Counted from the stretch's first letter, positions 31,780 through 43,744 are shown. The stretch: DNA of 64,000 nucleotides from Arenicola marina (GCA_964019135.1 OZ025256.1:1798001-1862000), one strand, 5' to 3'. Numbers and translations are program-made. The notes: generated from the sequence alone by a model not told the origin.

Positions 31780-34366
31780 GAGAATAAATATCCCGTAAGT
31801 AACCGAATGAAAAAGATTCATGACTCCTTCCTAAGGCCAAGGAAGGTGTTCCGGTAGCCCCAACGGCATATGGACGTTCAAACATGTAATTAATGGTATG
31901 TCTCCTTGGTTGTCGCTGCACAATTAACATCAACAGCGATAAAATTCCATCATTTCAGATCATGTTTAGTGTTAATTAATACGTTAGTCTACTTAAACGA
32001 CATGGCCACATTAGCTGGGGCGGAGGGGATAATCAGTGATCGTTCCGGTACGAGTTGATCCGGGTAGAATGTGATCCATAGATAATGAAATCCGGTTAGT
32101 TTGTGATCTATAAACAAAGTAGTCCTGTTAGGTTCTGATCCGTGGACGATGTGGTCGGGGTAAGATGTGCTGTGGAGACTATGTTGTCCGGGTACAATTT
32201 GGGTACGAAGCGCCCAGGCAACGACAAGCCAATCAGGAAACATTGCCGAAGTTTACCTCCAACAGAAATTAGTCTTTATGGCATGTCACATCCATCTCTC
32301 CTGTTTCGCCCTGGCTTCATATTAAAAAAAGGATATATGCATGTACATGCATTTTGGTTGAGACCGTGGCTTGACAAATTAAACATGGACACTGAGGGAC
32401 AAGTCTAGACTTGGCAGCCAGACGTGTAGATCTATTAAGTAGTACGGTTTGTCTTCGCGGTTGTCAGCCATAACGCCATTTGTTATATCTGTCTGCTTAG
32501 CAGGTTTCAGTGATAATCAATTATTCAACAGTCCACCAATTCCAAGGCGCCTGGCGTCCCACTTGGCACACATATCAGGTCGGTTCATCTGTCTGGAGCA
32601 GCATCAAGCGGAGGTGTCTATGGTTCTCAGGATAGACGTCGGTGACGCTACAGATTGCCCCACCACGGATTTCCAACCTTGAACAGAAATAAATACACAA
32701 AACCAGCGTTGTGCTTCCCTTAAATTAGAGGAAACTTTGTAGTTTGCTTCAACAATTACTGATGTATTTCTTTATAAAACAATTAATGTTGTACGTTTGA
32801 TGTGTCGGCATATATGACAATTTCAAGGATACATCTTAATTTTGTCGTTTTATTATTGATTCCAGTTTATTATTATAATTATTGTAATGCGTGTCTGTTA
32901 TATTGGTATAATTTCTAAGGTATATGATCTTAAAGTTATAAACGGTCTGATCGACTAGACGGATTTGTACCAACGAATAACAAATATAGGGTATACTATT
33001 ATTAAAGAAAGCTTATAGATCCCATAGAGAAATGCTGGTTGATGCGCATATAGCCACAACCGTGATACCAGATGATGTCCCTTCAAGGCACCGTCGGATG
33101 GGTTGTACATTCAGGACGCTTTAGCCACTTTTGGTCATACCGCGTCAATAGGTTGGTTGTATATTCAGGACGCTTTAGCCACTTTTGGTCATATTGCGTC
33201 AATGGGAGAAGGAAGGGAGAGTGGAGCCATGTCCCCGGAATAACCCCCTACTCTTTGCGAAGTAGGACATCGAATCTTTATCCTGCGACCACACCGACAT
33301 GGCCACAGCGGTTCTCGAACCACCGATCAGGTTGTTTTTATATCATTTTTCCTGTTATTATTCAGTCCATGGCTATGTAACGGTTTGATTTACCCTTATG
33401 TGTGTCTCATTTTAAACATGCTTTACGGCACAATGCTAGTGGATAAATACGTTAATATCACCAGGTCGCCAGATTGCGACACTGGCAGAATACCCTCCTC
33501 GTCCATATCTTCCTTGTCCAGACGTTAACGCCAGACTCGGTACAACCGAGGCCATAAAAAACAACTCATTCTGGAACCCCCCTGCCGTAATGCCGTCCAC
33601 TGACTGCATGCTGATCTAAAAAGTACATATTTCGTTGCCATATCACCTCACGTTCAGTGCAGGCAAACTACACAAAAGGCAACAACAGCATGGTCCCCGA
33701 GAATACCACAGTTGTTTAATGATATATGTATGGAAAGTAACGTTAACGCATCTACCGCGCCCATATGCGTCTTCGTTGTGATATATATTCCTTACGAGGG
33801 CCAGCTGTGGAATATCGACAGCGTGGCAACAGACCAATCGCCATAGACAAGTTGCTGGCCCAGGCCGCTTATCATCGCCACGGTACTGCTGGAACCAAAT
33901 GCAATTAAGATAAGGAAGCAATTAGCGGGTCGCTCGCAATCAGTTACCCAGCCCAGGTTAATTTTTTCTCTTTCTTCTCTTCGTCTTACGAGTTGGACGG
34001 GTAAGGGGACTGGGGGACGCATGGGATATTGTCTGTGCAATTGTCCAGGCTTGGTAGGACTTCTATGTTTATGTTGTATGTTTTTTATCGTGACAAAATG
34101 TGTGACTGTACCATCGTATCCTGTTGATATCATGAGTTGATATCAAAAGAGTTCATTGCTCCCGGTTTTTTTTTCTATGCAACACTGATATATTTATTCC
34201 ACGTCTGGGAAGGAGATGGGAATTGGGTGGGAGGCAAGCGCTGGAGAAGAAACCATGCTCGTAGGGGCTATAGCCCATGCCAGGGACCCAGGTCATTTTC
34301 TCCTTTGACATCACTATTTAAAGAGTCCGTTGCCGTAGTCTGGCCTTACGGTGCAGTAATCGCACA
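31780..34366. other. Repeats and unassigned sequence; no confirmed gene
   Basis: Diverged short repeats with TGATCC spacing lie at 32030-32200. A dispersed element lies at 33100-33330 (see 20290-20480), with an internal ~65-bp duplication containing TTCAGGACGCTTTAGCCACT. A region at 32570-32690 has a strong minus-strand acceptor but no uninterrupted exon. The signal-peptide exon of gene A could be hidden here; I could not identify it. Confidence 0.4.
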
Positions 34367-34616
34367 GGGCCGTATTCATAATCCCCTCTTAAGTTACGCA
34401 CGTAAAGCGCATGTTCGTCTTAGCCTCACCAGCTCGTTGTGGTGGTGCTCATGATTAAGAAATCCTCTTCAATATAATTTCAGCACTGTCTTAATTCAGA
34501 AAATCCACTTCTTGTGTGACTACTTACATATTCTAAACCCGATAATCGCTCGACAAATCTTCCACTTAGCCCTAAGTTTAGTGGCGTTGCCTAAGTGGCG
34601 ATTATGAATACGGCCC
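34367..34616 (+). mobile_element. MITE family M, full-length copy (250 bp)
   Basis: Terminal inverted repeats GGGCCGTATTCATAATC and GATTATGAATACGGCCC bound about 250 bp without coding capacity. The interior contains TAGCCTCACCAGCTCGTTGT and GTGGTGCTCATGATTAAGAA. A second full copy in opposite orientation is at 56040-56288. Confidence 0.85.
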
Positions 34617-34732
34617 CGGGAGCCCATCCATGCAACAACCACTCGTCAAATCGAAGAGTTTTAGAATCTACTTGATAGTGGCGTGTGTGATGTTTTGAAG
34701 TAGAACACTGCTTCAGCCAGATTCAATGATAA

Positions 34733-34960
34733 TTAAACGGCGGTCACTTTGTGTCGCCTCGGCCTCCTTTTCTTGACTGGGACCTTCCTGGGCAACTTTC
34801 TACGTCGACGATGCCCACAACATTGATTGAAGATTATTGGAATGTCGGTGATAATCACGAGGCCAGATATAGCGGCAAGGATTGAGATGGCCACCATACC
34901 GTAAACCTTTGAATTGGCGGCCTCCTCCTCCGATGAACTCTGCCGCTGCATCAACACTCC
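34733..34960 (-). pseudogene. Gene A-prime transmembrane/tail exon
   Basis: A good acceptor (TTCCTTTTTGCAG) is retained. The helix VYGMVAISILAAISGLVII, then TDIPIIFNQCC and a strongly basic tail ending PRRHKVTAV, closely match gene A. Relative to the phase-1 entry used in gene A, an extra base near 34930 puts the helix out of frame; the open frame reads MQRQSSSEEEAANSKVYG instead. Confidence 0.75.
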
Positions 34961-35165
34961 CTGCAAAAAGGAAATAGACGGCTTAGGGCATGTGGTATCT
35001 GATACAATATTGTTATAATATCAAACTGTCACGGTGGCATTCAGATATTGGTGCTTACTTATTCACTTACTTACTCACTCACTTAGACATGATAGAAAAA
35101 TAACCACTTATCTATCATGTCACGTGATACCTAGTCGTGGTTTTCCGGCAAGTTCAGTGTCATTC

Positions 35166-35300
35166 GTTTTACCTTCACATATTCGGTATTTTCGGCGTCC
35201 AGCGACCGTTGTAAACGCAGAGCAGCTCAACTGACGTCACACGTGTGTTGTCAAGGGAACAGAACACGTTGACGCGCGCGCCGACTGCGGTGGGAGAGAG
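35166..35300 (-). pseudogene. Gene A-prime sushi 9, first half deleted
   Basis: It is aligned to 12654-12839 through TCCAGCGACCGT, CAGCTC-ACTGACGTCA and TGACGCGCGCGCCG. It then jumps directly to the intron sequence CTGCG-TGGGAGAG, so about 60 bp with the first cysteine and the acceptor junction are gone. Confidence 0.7.
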
Positions 35301-35417
35301 GAAGTATCCAAGAATGAGACGCTTGCATCATCAAATATACCCTATTTAATCGCCTTTGCAACATTTCGACATTTTCACGCCGCTTTAGATATGATGATAA
35401 TGACTTGGCCTACTCAC

Positions 35418-35801
35418 GGAAACACGTCTCTGAGCTCCCCCAGAGGCCGCTCTCGTTGCAGCGGGGGAGCTTCGCCCGCCTCCTGTCGGCGATAAGATAC
35501 CCCGGGCTACTGACCACGTGGGCCTTCATGCCGACAGAGGGCGCTGTCGACTCCTCAGCTATGTGTTGATGTAGGGAATGGAATGTTGGTGTTTTAGGCC
35601 ACTTTTGTGCACATACAGGCTAAATTGGGCCAAGGAACCTCCCGAGACGATGAAGGATGAAGGAATGAAACATGCCCCAGATTAGGTGCCCGAGCCCGGA
35701 TTCGAACCCAGGACCTATTGATCTGCGGTCTAGTGCGCTAACCACTACACCAGGGAGGCCCCGTTGATGTAGGGTGCTGAGGTTCCAGGGACACGTTTTG
35801 A
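35418..35801 (-). pseudogene. Gene A-prime sushi 7 interrupted by a SINE
   Basis: Donor TTCC|GTGAGT and acceptor are conserved with 13406-13591. The coding sequence parallels gene A (GYLIADRR, NESGLW). The exon is split by the insertion at 35577-35762. Confidence 0.85.
35577..35762 (-). mobile_element. tRNA-derived SINE with 12-bp target site duplication
   Basis: On the minus strand the head reads GGCCTCCCTGGTGTAGTGGT TAGCGC (A box TGGTGTAGTGGTTAGCGC), followed by a B box GGTTCGAATCC. This is the internal RNA polymerase III promoter layout of a tRNA-derived SINE. Flanks are the direct repeat GTTGATGTAGGG at 35565-35576 and 35763-35774. The uninterrupted sequence in gene A at about 13555 shows the empty site. 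Confidence 0.9.
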
Positions 35802-35977
35802 CTGTGATGGAGTCATATTATATGGTCTTGTATCACAATTTTGTGTGCAAAACACATACATTCTAAGGGAATGCACCTTTTCGGGCGAGAGGGGGTCATT
35901 ACCATTCTTAGACATTTACTCGGTCGGGTCATAAATATGTCAACGGGCACCGGTCACTGGCATTACCCATTGCTCAC

Positions 35978-36160
35978 CCATGCAATTGTCGTGCTGTAAC
36001 GTCTGCGTCCAGTCGACCCCGTCGCAGTAATACTGACTGGGACGCCGCCCTCTGGCAGGGCGTACCCGGGACGACACTCGTAGCGTACGGTAGGACCCTT
36101 GTGCGCCGCCAAGCCGATAGCGGTGGCGTTCTTGAACATTCGGTACTGGAGGACACGGTT
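35978..36160 (-). pseudogene. Gene A-prime sushi 6 with compensating frameshifts
   Basis: It begins CPPVPNV and ends QYYCDGVDW...DNCMG, as in gene A. In between, an extra base near 36134 and a missing base near 36040 put about 33 residues in the wrong frame, removing the second cysteine. The frame stays open. Its acceptor TAG is formed by the CCTAGGACA variant of the neighbouring satellite. Confidence 0.8.
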
Positions 36161-36164
36161 CTAG

Positions 36165-36720
36165 GACACTCCCCCCCGGAAAATTCCTCCCCGGACACCC
36201 CCCCCCCGACAATTCCCCCCCGGACAATTCCCCCCCAAGACAAGTCCCCCCGGACAACTCCCCCCCCCGGACAATTCCCCCCCGGACAATTCCCTTCTAG
36301 GACAAGTCCACCCCCGGACAACTACCCTCCCGGACAATTTCCCCCCGGACATTTCCCCCCTAGGACAACTCCCCGCCCCAGGACAATTCCCCCCTACGAG
36401 ACAACTTCCCCCCGGACAATTCCCCCCGGACAATTCCCCCCTAGGACAAGTCTCCCCGGACAACTCCCCCCCGGACAATTCCCCTCGGACAATTCTCCCC
36501 TAGGACAAGTCCCCGCCGGAGAACTCCCCCCCGGACAATTCCCCCCGGACTATTCCCCCCTAGGACAAGTCCCCCCCAGACAACTCCCCCCTAAGACAAC
36601 TTCCCCCCGGACAATTCCCCCCAGTCAGTTCCTCCCCGGACACCCTCCCCCCCCACTACAATCTCCCACCTGGAAAATGTTCCCCTTGGGCCATTCTCTC
36701 CCGGCAAGTTGCCCCCGGAC
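36165..36720. repeat. ~14-bp GGACAATTCCCCCC satellite, C-rich on plus strand
   Basis: Units GGACAATTCCCCCC, GGACAACTCCCCCC and CTAGGACAAGTCCCCCC are repeated about 35 times with variable C-run length. Frames through it read Pro-rich peptides and are not genes. Confidence 0.9.
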
Positions 36721-36889
36721 AATACCCCCCTGGACGATAACCACCCCCTGGAAACACACACCCACAAACGGAAAAGCCTCCCCCCCCCCAACCCTTCTCC
36801 TTCTGACACGTAGGAATACTTCGGGAGGACATCCGGGAGGGATAGACACTGGCAGTCATGGCAAAGTTTATGGTGGTTAATTATTTGAA

Positions 36890-37975
36890 CACTTTCGACA
36901 TGAACTGGAATATATAGTCAATAGCTGCAATTTAAAAAAATACTTCAGTCTCAGATGGGCACATCGAGAGAAATTCCAGATTTCTGCTCCGGAGATTGAG
37001 AGAAAAATGGCGAAAAAAGGGGTCATTTGGGCGACACATATGTATATACCTAAATACATCTAGTGCACCCCCCCCCCCCCTTCCCCGCCAATGGGGTGCG
37101 AGTGGTGCATGAGAAAATATGTATGTCCTTCCACGTTGGCAGGCCATGTGCGCAGCCATGGGACGACAAGAGTTAACTCACTCATGAGTGACGTAACACC
37201 CATATAAAAAATTATAGGCTTCTGCCCACGTTGTGACAACAAGTCATATGGTGAACCAAATTTACATCCGTCCAAACCGAACTGTATTCTATGTAACACA
37301 TTTACTTACTAAAGTACCTAAAGTGCATTTGGTCAACGAAAGTCTTTCGTCATGACGACTAAGCGACTGCCGAGGCGGGGGGGGGGCACTATGTATAGCT
37401 AGGTAAACAAATACATATCACATAAATAACACATTTTTTCATCTTTTCTTCTTTCCCCGGAACAGAAACCTACATTTTCCCTCGATGTCGTATGTACCCA
37501 TTATCTCTATCGTCAAAAAAAGAAAAGAATGCCGGTGTCTAGTTGGATGCCTTCTTAGCCAAACATTTCTCTCGCCATGACAACAAAATGGCGTATTTTG
37601 TATTCTCTGGCTGTCATATGACCACTATCGTATGGGCGGCATACCCGCACCATCATAAAGGTAGTGCCCCCAAGGCCTCTAGCATAAAGGAGAACGCGCC
37701 TGCTATGACGTCCACTGCCCATTGTGGTGTTGGGCGGTGTGGGGTGGGGTAAGGTGGGGGGTGGGGGGGGGGTGCATGCTTCTCTTGCGTTCTCAATGCG
37801 TTTTAGCAAGGATGGTGTATAATTATACACCATAATTGGTCTTAGCAAGACAGATTCACGTGGGAATTTCATTTTGTCCGTTTTTACAGGAGGTCTCAAG
37901 TATCATAACCCAGCAAGTTATGACCACTCAAAACCGACATGTGAGTTAACGCACATTCAAAACAGTCCGAATTTT
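36890..37975. other. No gene recognised
   Basis: Intron-like sequence of gene A-prime with poly-C/poly-G runs at 37068-37080, 37375-37386 and 37755-37770. Nothing else identified. Confidence 0.35.
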
Positions 37976-37979
37976 CCTG

Positions 37980-38200
37980 TGGGGGAATTGTCGGGGGGCA
38001 AGCAATCGTCCGAAAGGAGGAGGGGGTGTCGGGGTGAACGAGCGGGGAAGAATTGTCCAAGGTGGGGGGGGGGGTGGTATTGTCTGGGGGGGGAAGGATT
38101 GTCCTGCTCCCCGGCAAATCTTTTCTCTCCTGCTCTCTCCCCCCCCCTCCCGCCACCCCCGGACAATGCCTCCCCAGACAATCGATGACTGCTCGACCCT
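37980..38200. repeat. Diverged satellite, G-rich then C-rich
   Basis: GGGGGAATTGTC-type units give way to GGACAATGCCTCCCC-type units at about 38160. Same motif family as 36165-36720 and 38660-38985, in mixed orientation. Confidence 0.7.
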
Positions 38201-38659
38201 GGAAACCCCCGACGCCCTTTCCCACCAGACAGGCCTAAGTATCCAAAATACCCATACCGGCACAGAAGTATGAATTATTCAGATATATTTGATATTAATC
38301 TGTCCTATAGGAGGGTTTGTGTGACCGCGATAACATAGGCCTACACCCCCGCCCTACCCCTTCATAGCCGCAGGGTCTCTCTAATACGTCTGCGCCATTG
38401 ATGTAGTTCTAATGTTACAGAAGGCCCAGGGCTTATTGTGGGCTTGTAGAGACAGAACTTCTCAGTGTACACGGGAATATAATATGGAACCTGCACATCC
38501 ACAATGCAACCTAACGGGTGTTATAGAACAGACAGCGCTAAGCTCCTTCACACGCACGACATACAGTTTTTGTGGTCCTGAGTTGGGGTTTGACCGGTGG
38601 GAATTGGCGGGAGTGGGGTGGGGGGGGGCGTCTCCGTTTGGGATGATGTGGGTGACAGT

Positions 38660-38985
38660 GTCCGAGATATTGTCTCGGGGGTGTCTGGGGGAATTGTCCT
38701 AGGGGGGAATTGTCCGGGGAAGAATTGTCCGGGGGGGGGACTTGTACGGGGAGAGTTGTCCAGGGGGAAGTTGTCCTGGGGGGAATCGTCCTAGGGGGAA
38801 TTGTTTGGGGGGGAGTTGTCCGGAGGAGAATTATCTGGGGGGTGGGGGGGGACTGACCGGGGGGGAATTTTCCGGGGGGCAATTGTCCGTGGGGGGAGTT
38901 GTCCGGGGGGGGGGATTGTCCGGGGGGAGTTGTCAGGGGGGGATTGACCTAGGGGGGAATTGTCGGGGAGGGAATTGTCACGATT
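38660..38985. repeat. GGACAATTCCCCCC satellite in inverse orientation
   Basis: The plus strand reads GGGGGGAATTGTCCGGGGGG and GGGGGAGTTGTCC repeatedly, the reverse complement of the array at 36165-36720. It runs directly into the stalk coding sequence at about 38990. Confidence 0.9.
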
Positions 38986-38989
38986 GCTG

Positions 38990-39300
38990 CTGTTAAAGCA
39001 TCAGCTGTTGTTGCAGATGAACTCTGTTCCTGGTCCACTGTTGTTGTAGCATCAGATGTTGTTGCAGATAAACTCTGTTCCTGGTCCACTGCTGTTGTAT
39101 CATCAGGTGTTGTTACAGAGAGATAACTTAGTTCCTGGTCCACTGTTGTTGTACCATCAGGTGTTGTTACAGGCAGATAACTTTGTTCCTGGTCCACTGT
39201 TGCTGTACCATCAGGTGTTCTTACAGGCAGATATCTTTGTTCCTGGTCCACTGTTGTTGTACCACCAGGTGTTGTTACAAGCAAATAACTTTGCTCCTGC
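38990..39300 (-). pseudogene. Gene A-prime stalk exon
   Basis: Tandem repeats of ~20 residues of the type TTPDGTTTVDQEQSYLPV match the style and sequence of the gene A stalk (21709-21975). A clean phase-1 acceptor is not apparent, and the 3' end dissolves into the satellite. Confidence 0.65.
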
Positions 39301-39329
39301 TCAGTTGGGTGTTCTTTCAGACTTCAGCT

Positions 39330-42000
39330 GTCATTTCAGTGAAAGAAAGGAGTGGCTGTGAATGAGTTATGTCTAAGTATAATTATTTCGATACGTAGTT
39401 GTATTTGATTTGGTCAAATGCCATTTGGCATAGGCTAACCCAGCTGTCTTCCCTATGAGCAGCATTCAAATACAAGCAATATACCCGAAACTGTTTAGAA
39501 AAAAGGACGTCCGCGCAATATATCCGAGCAACTAGATTCATGACAGCTAATAGATTCTCTTAAACTTGAGTGACGTGTAAGCCTGTAGGGCTGAGCCAAC
39601 CTGATATTTGCTGTTGTATGGATACCATGTATATATGTTGGCACGTGGATATAAGAAAAACAACGTTTCAACTGAAACAAACAAACATTCACACCAAAGA
39701 GATACCCTTGTGTACGGAACGGATAAACGTATGAACATGTTCTTTCGGCCATACTTTTGGTCGTGGACGATTTAGCTGCAGTCAACTTATTACTAGTATG
39801 TAATAAGTTGTTATTACCATGAAATGATAACTTACAAAGTGATGTTAAAATACTAGACGATCAAGCAAAGCTTGAGAAGGAAGACGAAAATTGTGGTTAT
39901 GGGACCAATTTGATTATGTTAAGACCCATTTCATGACGTTGGCGTATCGAGGCTTTATAATGGGATTGGCCATGTTAAAGTGTGATTATTTGCCAGCGTC
40001 GAAACTACTGGTTCGATTTCGATGGCATTTGGCATACATGATGTCAGTAATATGGGTACATATTCCACCATATATGAATAATCTACCTGCATTTATGTAG
40101 TCACATCGATTTTTTTGCACTTTCGGGAATGTGAAAATTGATCATCCAATAACTCGAAAACTATAAATGTGAGGTGAAATTGCGCCTGTCCCTGAAGAAT
40201 ATTCTGAAACAAACCCTGAATCTCTAGACCAACTATTAACGAAGTTACGCGGAAAAAAATGTTGCGTAACCTTGACCTTGATGTGACCTTGACCTTGGAA
40301 GCGTGATCTTGATCCATATAGTACTTTGCGCCCAAATACTAATGTCATGTCTCACGCAAGGTCTCGTTTGTCTGACATGTCCCCTTCATGGAGAAATCTG
40401 GGAGGCCATGTTCCCGCCAAAATTCTGGTGATTTTGAATTTTTGATATGCAATGGTGCATATGGCTTTCCATCGTGCCTATTTACTGCGCAGTAATGCTA
40501 TATAAACCCGCCAATAGTTCCGTTTTTATTGTCTAATTACCTATTGAAGGGTTAGTTTACAGCGGTGTTTGAAGCATTAAAACTTGCTATCACACTCTGA
40601 AGTATCGCCGTGGACATGTTTCCTTGGGGTACGAGTCGATATAAAGATTGAGGTGGAAGCGTGGAGTGCTGCGGTATATCTTATGGCAGGCCGAGAAGAA
40701 GATTTTATGTGGAAAATAACTGAGCGACCAGATCACAGGACCTATCCTCTTGATTTTCTCCATAAATTATCATTTGAAAATCGTTTGATAAAACTTTTGT
40801 ACTTTAATAAGCGAACGATCAACGTGTAACATTGACGCCTTTTTGGCTTATCTGCAACTGAATTTGCCAAACAATAAGTCATAAATAAAGCTTATTCTTT
40901 ATTTCTAAAGGATATTCCAACTAAGGGCGAACGATAACTAAATCGGGTTTTCAAAACCAGGCTAATAAGTGATATGGATGAGTTGATGGTGAGTACTTAA
41001 GGAAAGCAATTAGGCGATCTCCGATGTCCCAATTGCTTTACTTAAGTACATCATTTATGGTTCAACTCGCACTCGCACTCTCTATCAGGTTTCATTGACG
41101 CCTTTTACTTTGCCCGTTATATTCCTTTCAGACCAATTCAGTTGTTTTCTCCTTAGCGTCTGCTGCAGACTGCAGACTGCCAGTATGTAAATGAAATAAG
41201 TTTTGAACTCTTGCAATGCTAATTTTTTGCACTTAATGAATGTATTATTCGGTTTGTAAAATACGAAAGGTATCGGAAACTAGGTAAGACCTTTACGCAT
41301 TGGCGAAGGGAAGAAGGGGGGGGGGGGGGGCATCCGGTACAGACCAGGAAGACTGAGTGGATCTATAAATTTTAAGAGGGGGCTGTGTGTGTGGGGTGGG
41401 CTGACCGCAAGTGTTCAACCAAGTTTCTTACGAATGGGAGGAGGCAGGGGCGTGGGCATAAATTCTTGAAATTCTTTGAAGCGTGGTGCATAGAATTTGA
41501 AAGAGGGGAGATGGGATTGGGTATATCTTAGGGTCCGAAATGGAAGTGGGTGCACATGCCCTCTGTGCCCCCCATCCCTGGCAGGGGGCACATAACTTGA
41601 AAGGAGGGGGGGTGTCACAGATATATCCTAGGATCAAAAAGGGGGGCACGTGCCCCCTGTGCCACCCCCCCCCCCTGGACACGCTCATGGGATGGCCTTG
41701 ATTTTGCATGGGGAAAGGGCATTTTTCCAGGGGTCATTGAGACATTTTTCAAACTTTATAACAGTCTTGGAGGGGGGGGGTTAAATCCCCCATTTCTTGG
41801 ATCCTCCACCTAGAGATAGATTTCGTTGGAAGACCAGACTTTTGCAGTGCATTGTCTAGTTCCCAAAGGTGGTGGGGTGGGGTTGGACGCCGCCTAAGCC
41901 CCACCCCCTAGATCCGCCCATGATCGGCGCTATGAGTTTATTAGGCGGCTTGATAAGGGTCCTCATATCCCTGCTAGGAATAAGGTGGCTAACGTAGCTG
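39330..42000. other. No gene recognised; dispersed repeats
   Basis: Contains a dispersed repeat at 40150-40330 with relatives near 45210-45300, and a cluster of TGACCTTGA motifs at 40268-40302. It also has two copies of a unit with CCCTCTGTGCC / CCCCCTGTGCC near 41560 and 41650, and long G runs. The open frame 40584-40829 (plus) has no recognisable family. Confidence 0.35.
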
Positions 42001-42021
42001 TAATATCAGAAACAGCTATTA

Positions 42022-42115
42022 CATGATCTAACTGTCAGCCCTGTGACCAATGCTGTCAGCCCTGTTACCATGTCAGTGGTAACAGGGCTGACAGTAACAA
42101 GGCTGACATTTTCGC
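42022..42115. repeat. Foldback with CTGTCAGCCCTGTTACCA arms
   Basis: CTGTCAGCCCTGTTACCA at about 42051 and its inverse TGGTAACAGGGCTGACAG at about 42075 form a hairpin. Further copies of the arm are at 42028 and near 42445. Confidence 0.8.
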
Positions 42116-42922
42116 CAGTTAATGCCGGTCTGCATCGTGTCAGCCGTGATTATCGATAACATAAGATGCTCTCTGCAATGCTACTTAAGCTATCAATAGG
42201 TCAGAACTGTTTTTCAGAGTAAATATTGGACCATCTATATAATGTCTGCGTAACAGTGCTGACCACATATTCTTTACCCTGTCCATAAATGACCCTTGAT
42301 GTCGTAAAGAAGACGTTTCTCGCTCAGCGAGGGCCACGTGTCTGTGGCACGAATTACTGTGCAGTGTCGCCATCTGTTGGGCAAATTTGTTACCAACAGG
42401 GACGAAGCACTTAGCTTCTCAGCCCGCATAATGTACTAGCCTAGTAACAGGGCTGACAGAAAATCATGGGACAGGCATACAACGTGACATATTTCTGGAA
42501 ATGTGGAAATAGCTGACATTAGACCACCCTTCATACATGCTGTAATATCTATGTAATAAATTCAAATAGAAATCGTAGTGAAATAACGATATTTCAGTCC
42601 ATGGAGACACCAAGGAATGACGATACAGGGCTTCTGGGACAGGTCGTTATTGGCGCTATATGACTCTTTCATTCCGAATAATATATAAACCGGTGATTTC
42701 TGGCTAGAATAAAACACATGCTGTTGACGATCTTGATTTAATTGACCAATTAAATGAAACTAGCAGGCCCAAATACGACTTTTTATTATGATTTCCTCGG
42801 CAGGACCTTAATTATTCACTTATCGTAGAATGACCCATATACGTCGCACAGGATTCGTTGATTGGCTCGACATGGTTCAGCATGGAGGGTGGGGTCCTGA
42901 GAGACAGGCTTGGATTTGGTTG

Positions 42923-43303
42923 ATATATAAGTCGCACCAGTGTATAAGTCACACCCCTCAGTTACTTCTGGTGCTCTGTCAACATATCTCGAAGCCTGTG
43001 TGTAGTGGTAAACTACAGTAAAATAGTGAGTAGAGCGCTTAGAATAGAATAAAGTCTACATATCTAGGTCACATATCATGACATCTTTCTGGTAAAAAAA
43101 TGAACTCAGATTCATATGCATAACTAATTAACCATACCAGATTAAACTTGTCAGTGTTCAACTTATACAAAGCTTCTATTCATTCTTCTAGAATCATGTC
43201 AAAGCAACACAAAGCCTTGCCAAACCTTTGTCTTGTTCACTGTAGGTATCAATGTTAAAAATGTTAACAAATATAAGTTGCATCGGTGTATAAGTCGCAC
43301 CTT
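42923..43303. repeat. Dispersed TATAAGTCGCACC repeat pair
   Basis: ATATAAGTCGCACCAGTGTA and a following TAAGTCACACC at 42923-42957, and the diverged ATATAAGTTGCATCGGTGTA with TAAGTCGCACC at 43272-43303. They resemble the two ends of a small element. Confidence 0.45.
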
Positions 43304-43744
43304 CGGTAAATTATTTTTATGTGATGTAACCCTCCAGTTTCTCTTCGCATTTTAACCGGTTTGTCACATAAACAAGTAGACATTTAGTGTATTTGCCTCA
43401 CATTTGTCGACTTTTATTAAGAAGGTAAGCAGTAATTTATCATGCTCTTTGTATGTGGAATACCATACTGATATGTCATAATTATTGTTGTGAAAGTTGG
43501 TGCTAAGATATGCACTTTTTAGACCTCAGCTGGTATACAGAAAGGGAATATTAAGGTAACATTGAAAAGTAGTGTAGAAACACATAGTTTCAGGTAGTTA
43601 GATAACGAAGTATATTTATTCAAGCTGTTGTTATTAACATTGTTGGATTTAATGACCTATTAAACGGCCAATATCAATGCTAAATTATTTCCTTTTGTCA
43701 GCCGGTTAGGTCAGCCAGCGAGACGCTCGCTACCAGCGCCACCT

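Larger units (their letters stand above)
34733..39300 (-). pseudogene. Gene A-prime: decayed duplicate of the C-terminal half of gene A
   Basis: Recognisable pieces, in the same order and orientation as gene A, are a stalk (38990-39300), sushi 6 (35978-36160), sushi 7 (35418-35801, split by a SINE), a half sushi 9 (35166-35300) and the transmembrane exon (34733-34960). Sushi 1-5 and sushi 8 are absent, and no lectin, EGF or F5/8C exons follow to the right. Lesions include a +1/-1 frameshift pair in sushi 6, a ~60-bp deletion in sushi 9, a +1 shift between the acceptor phase and the helix frame in the last exon, and the SINE. I read it as a pseudogene, although the transmembrane segment itself is still open. 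Confidence 0.8.

Noticed and set aside
32500..32690. Possible exon of a fucolectin-type or F5/8C-like domain on minus (NPWWGN and SVTDVYPENHRH in different frames)
   Set aside because: Strong acceptor, but the suggestive pieces lie in two frames and no donor follows; too weak to call.
36101..36880. 259-codon Pro-rich frame (PPGQFPPGQ) on plus
   Set aside because: Low-complexity GGACAATTCCCCCC satellite.
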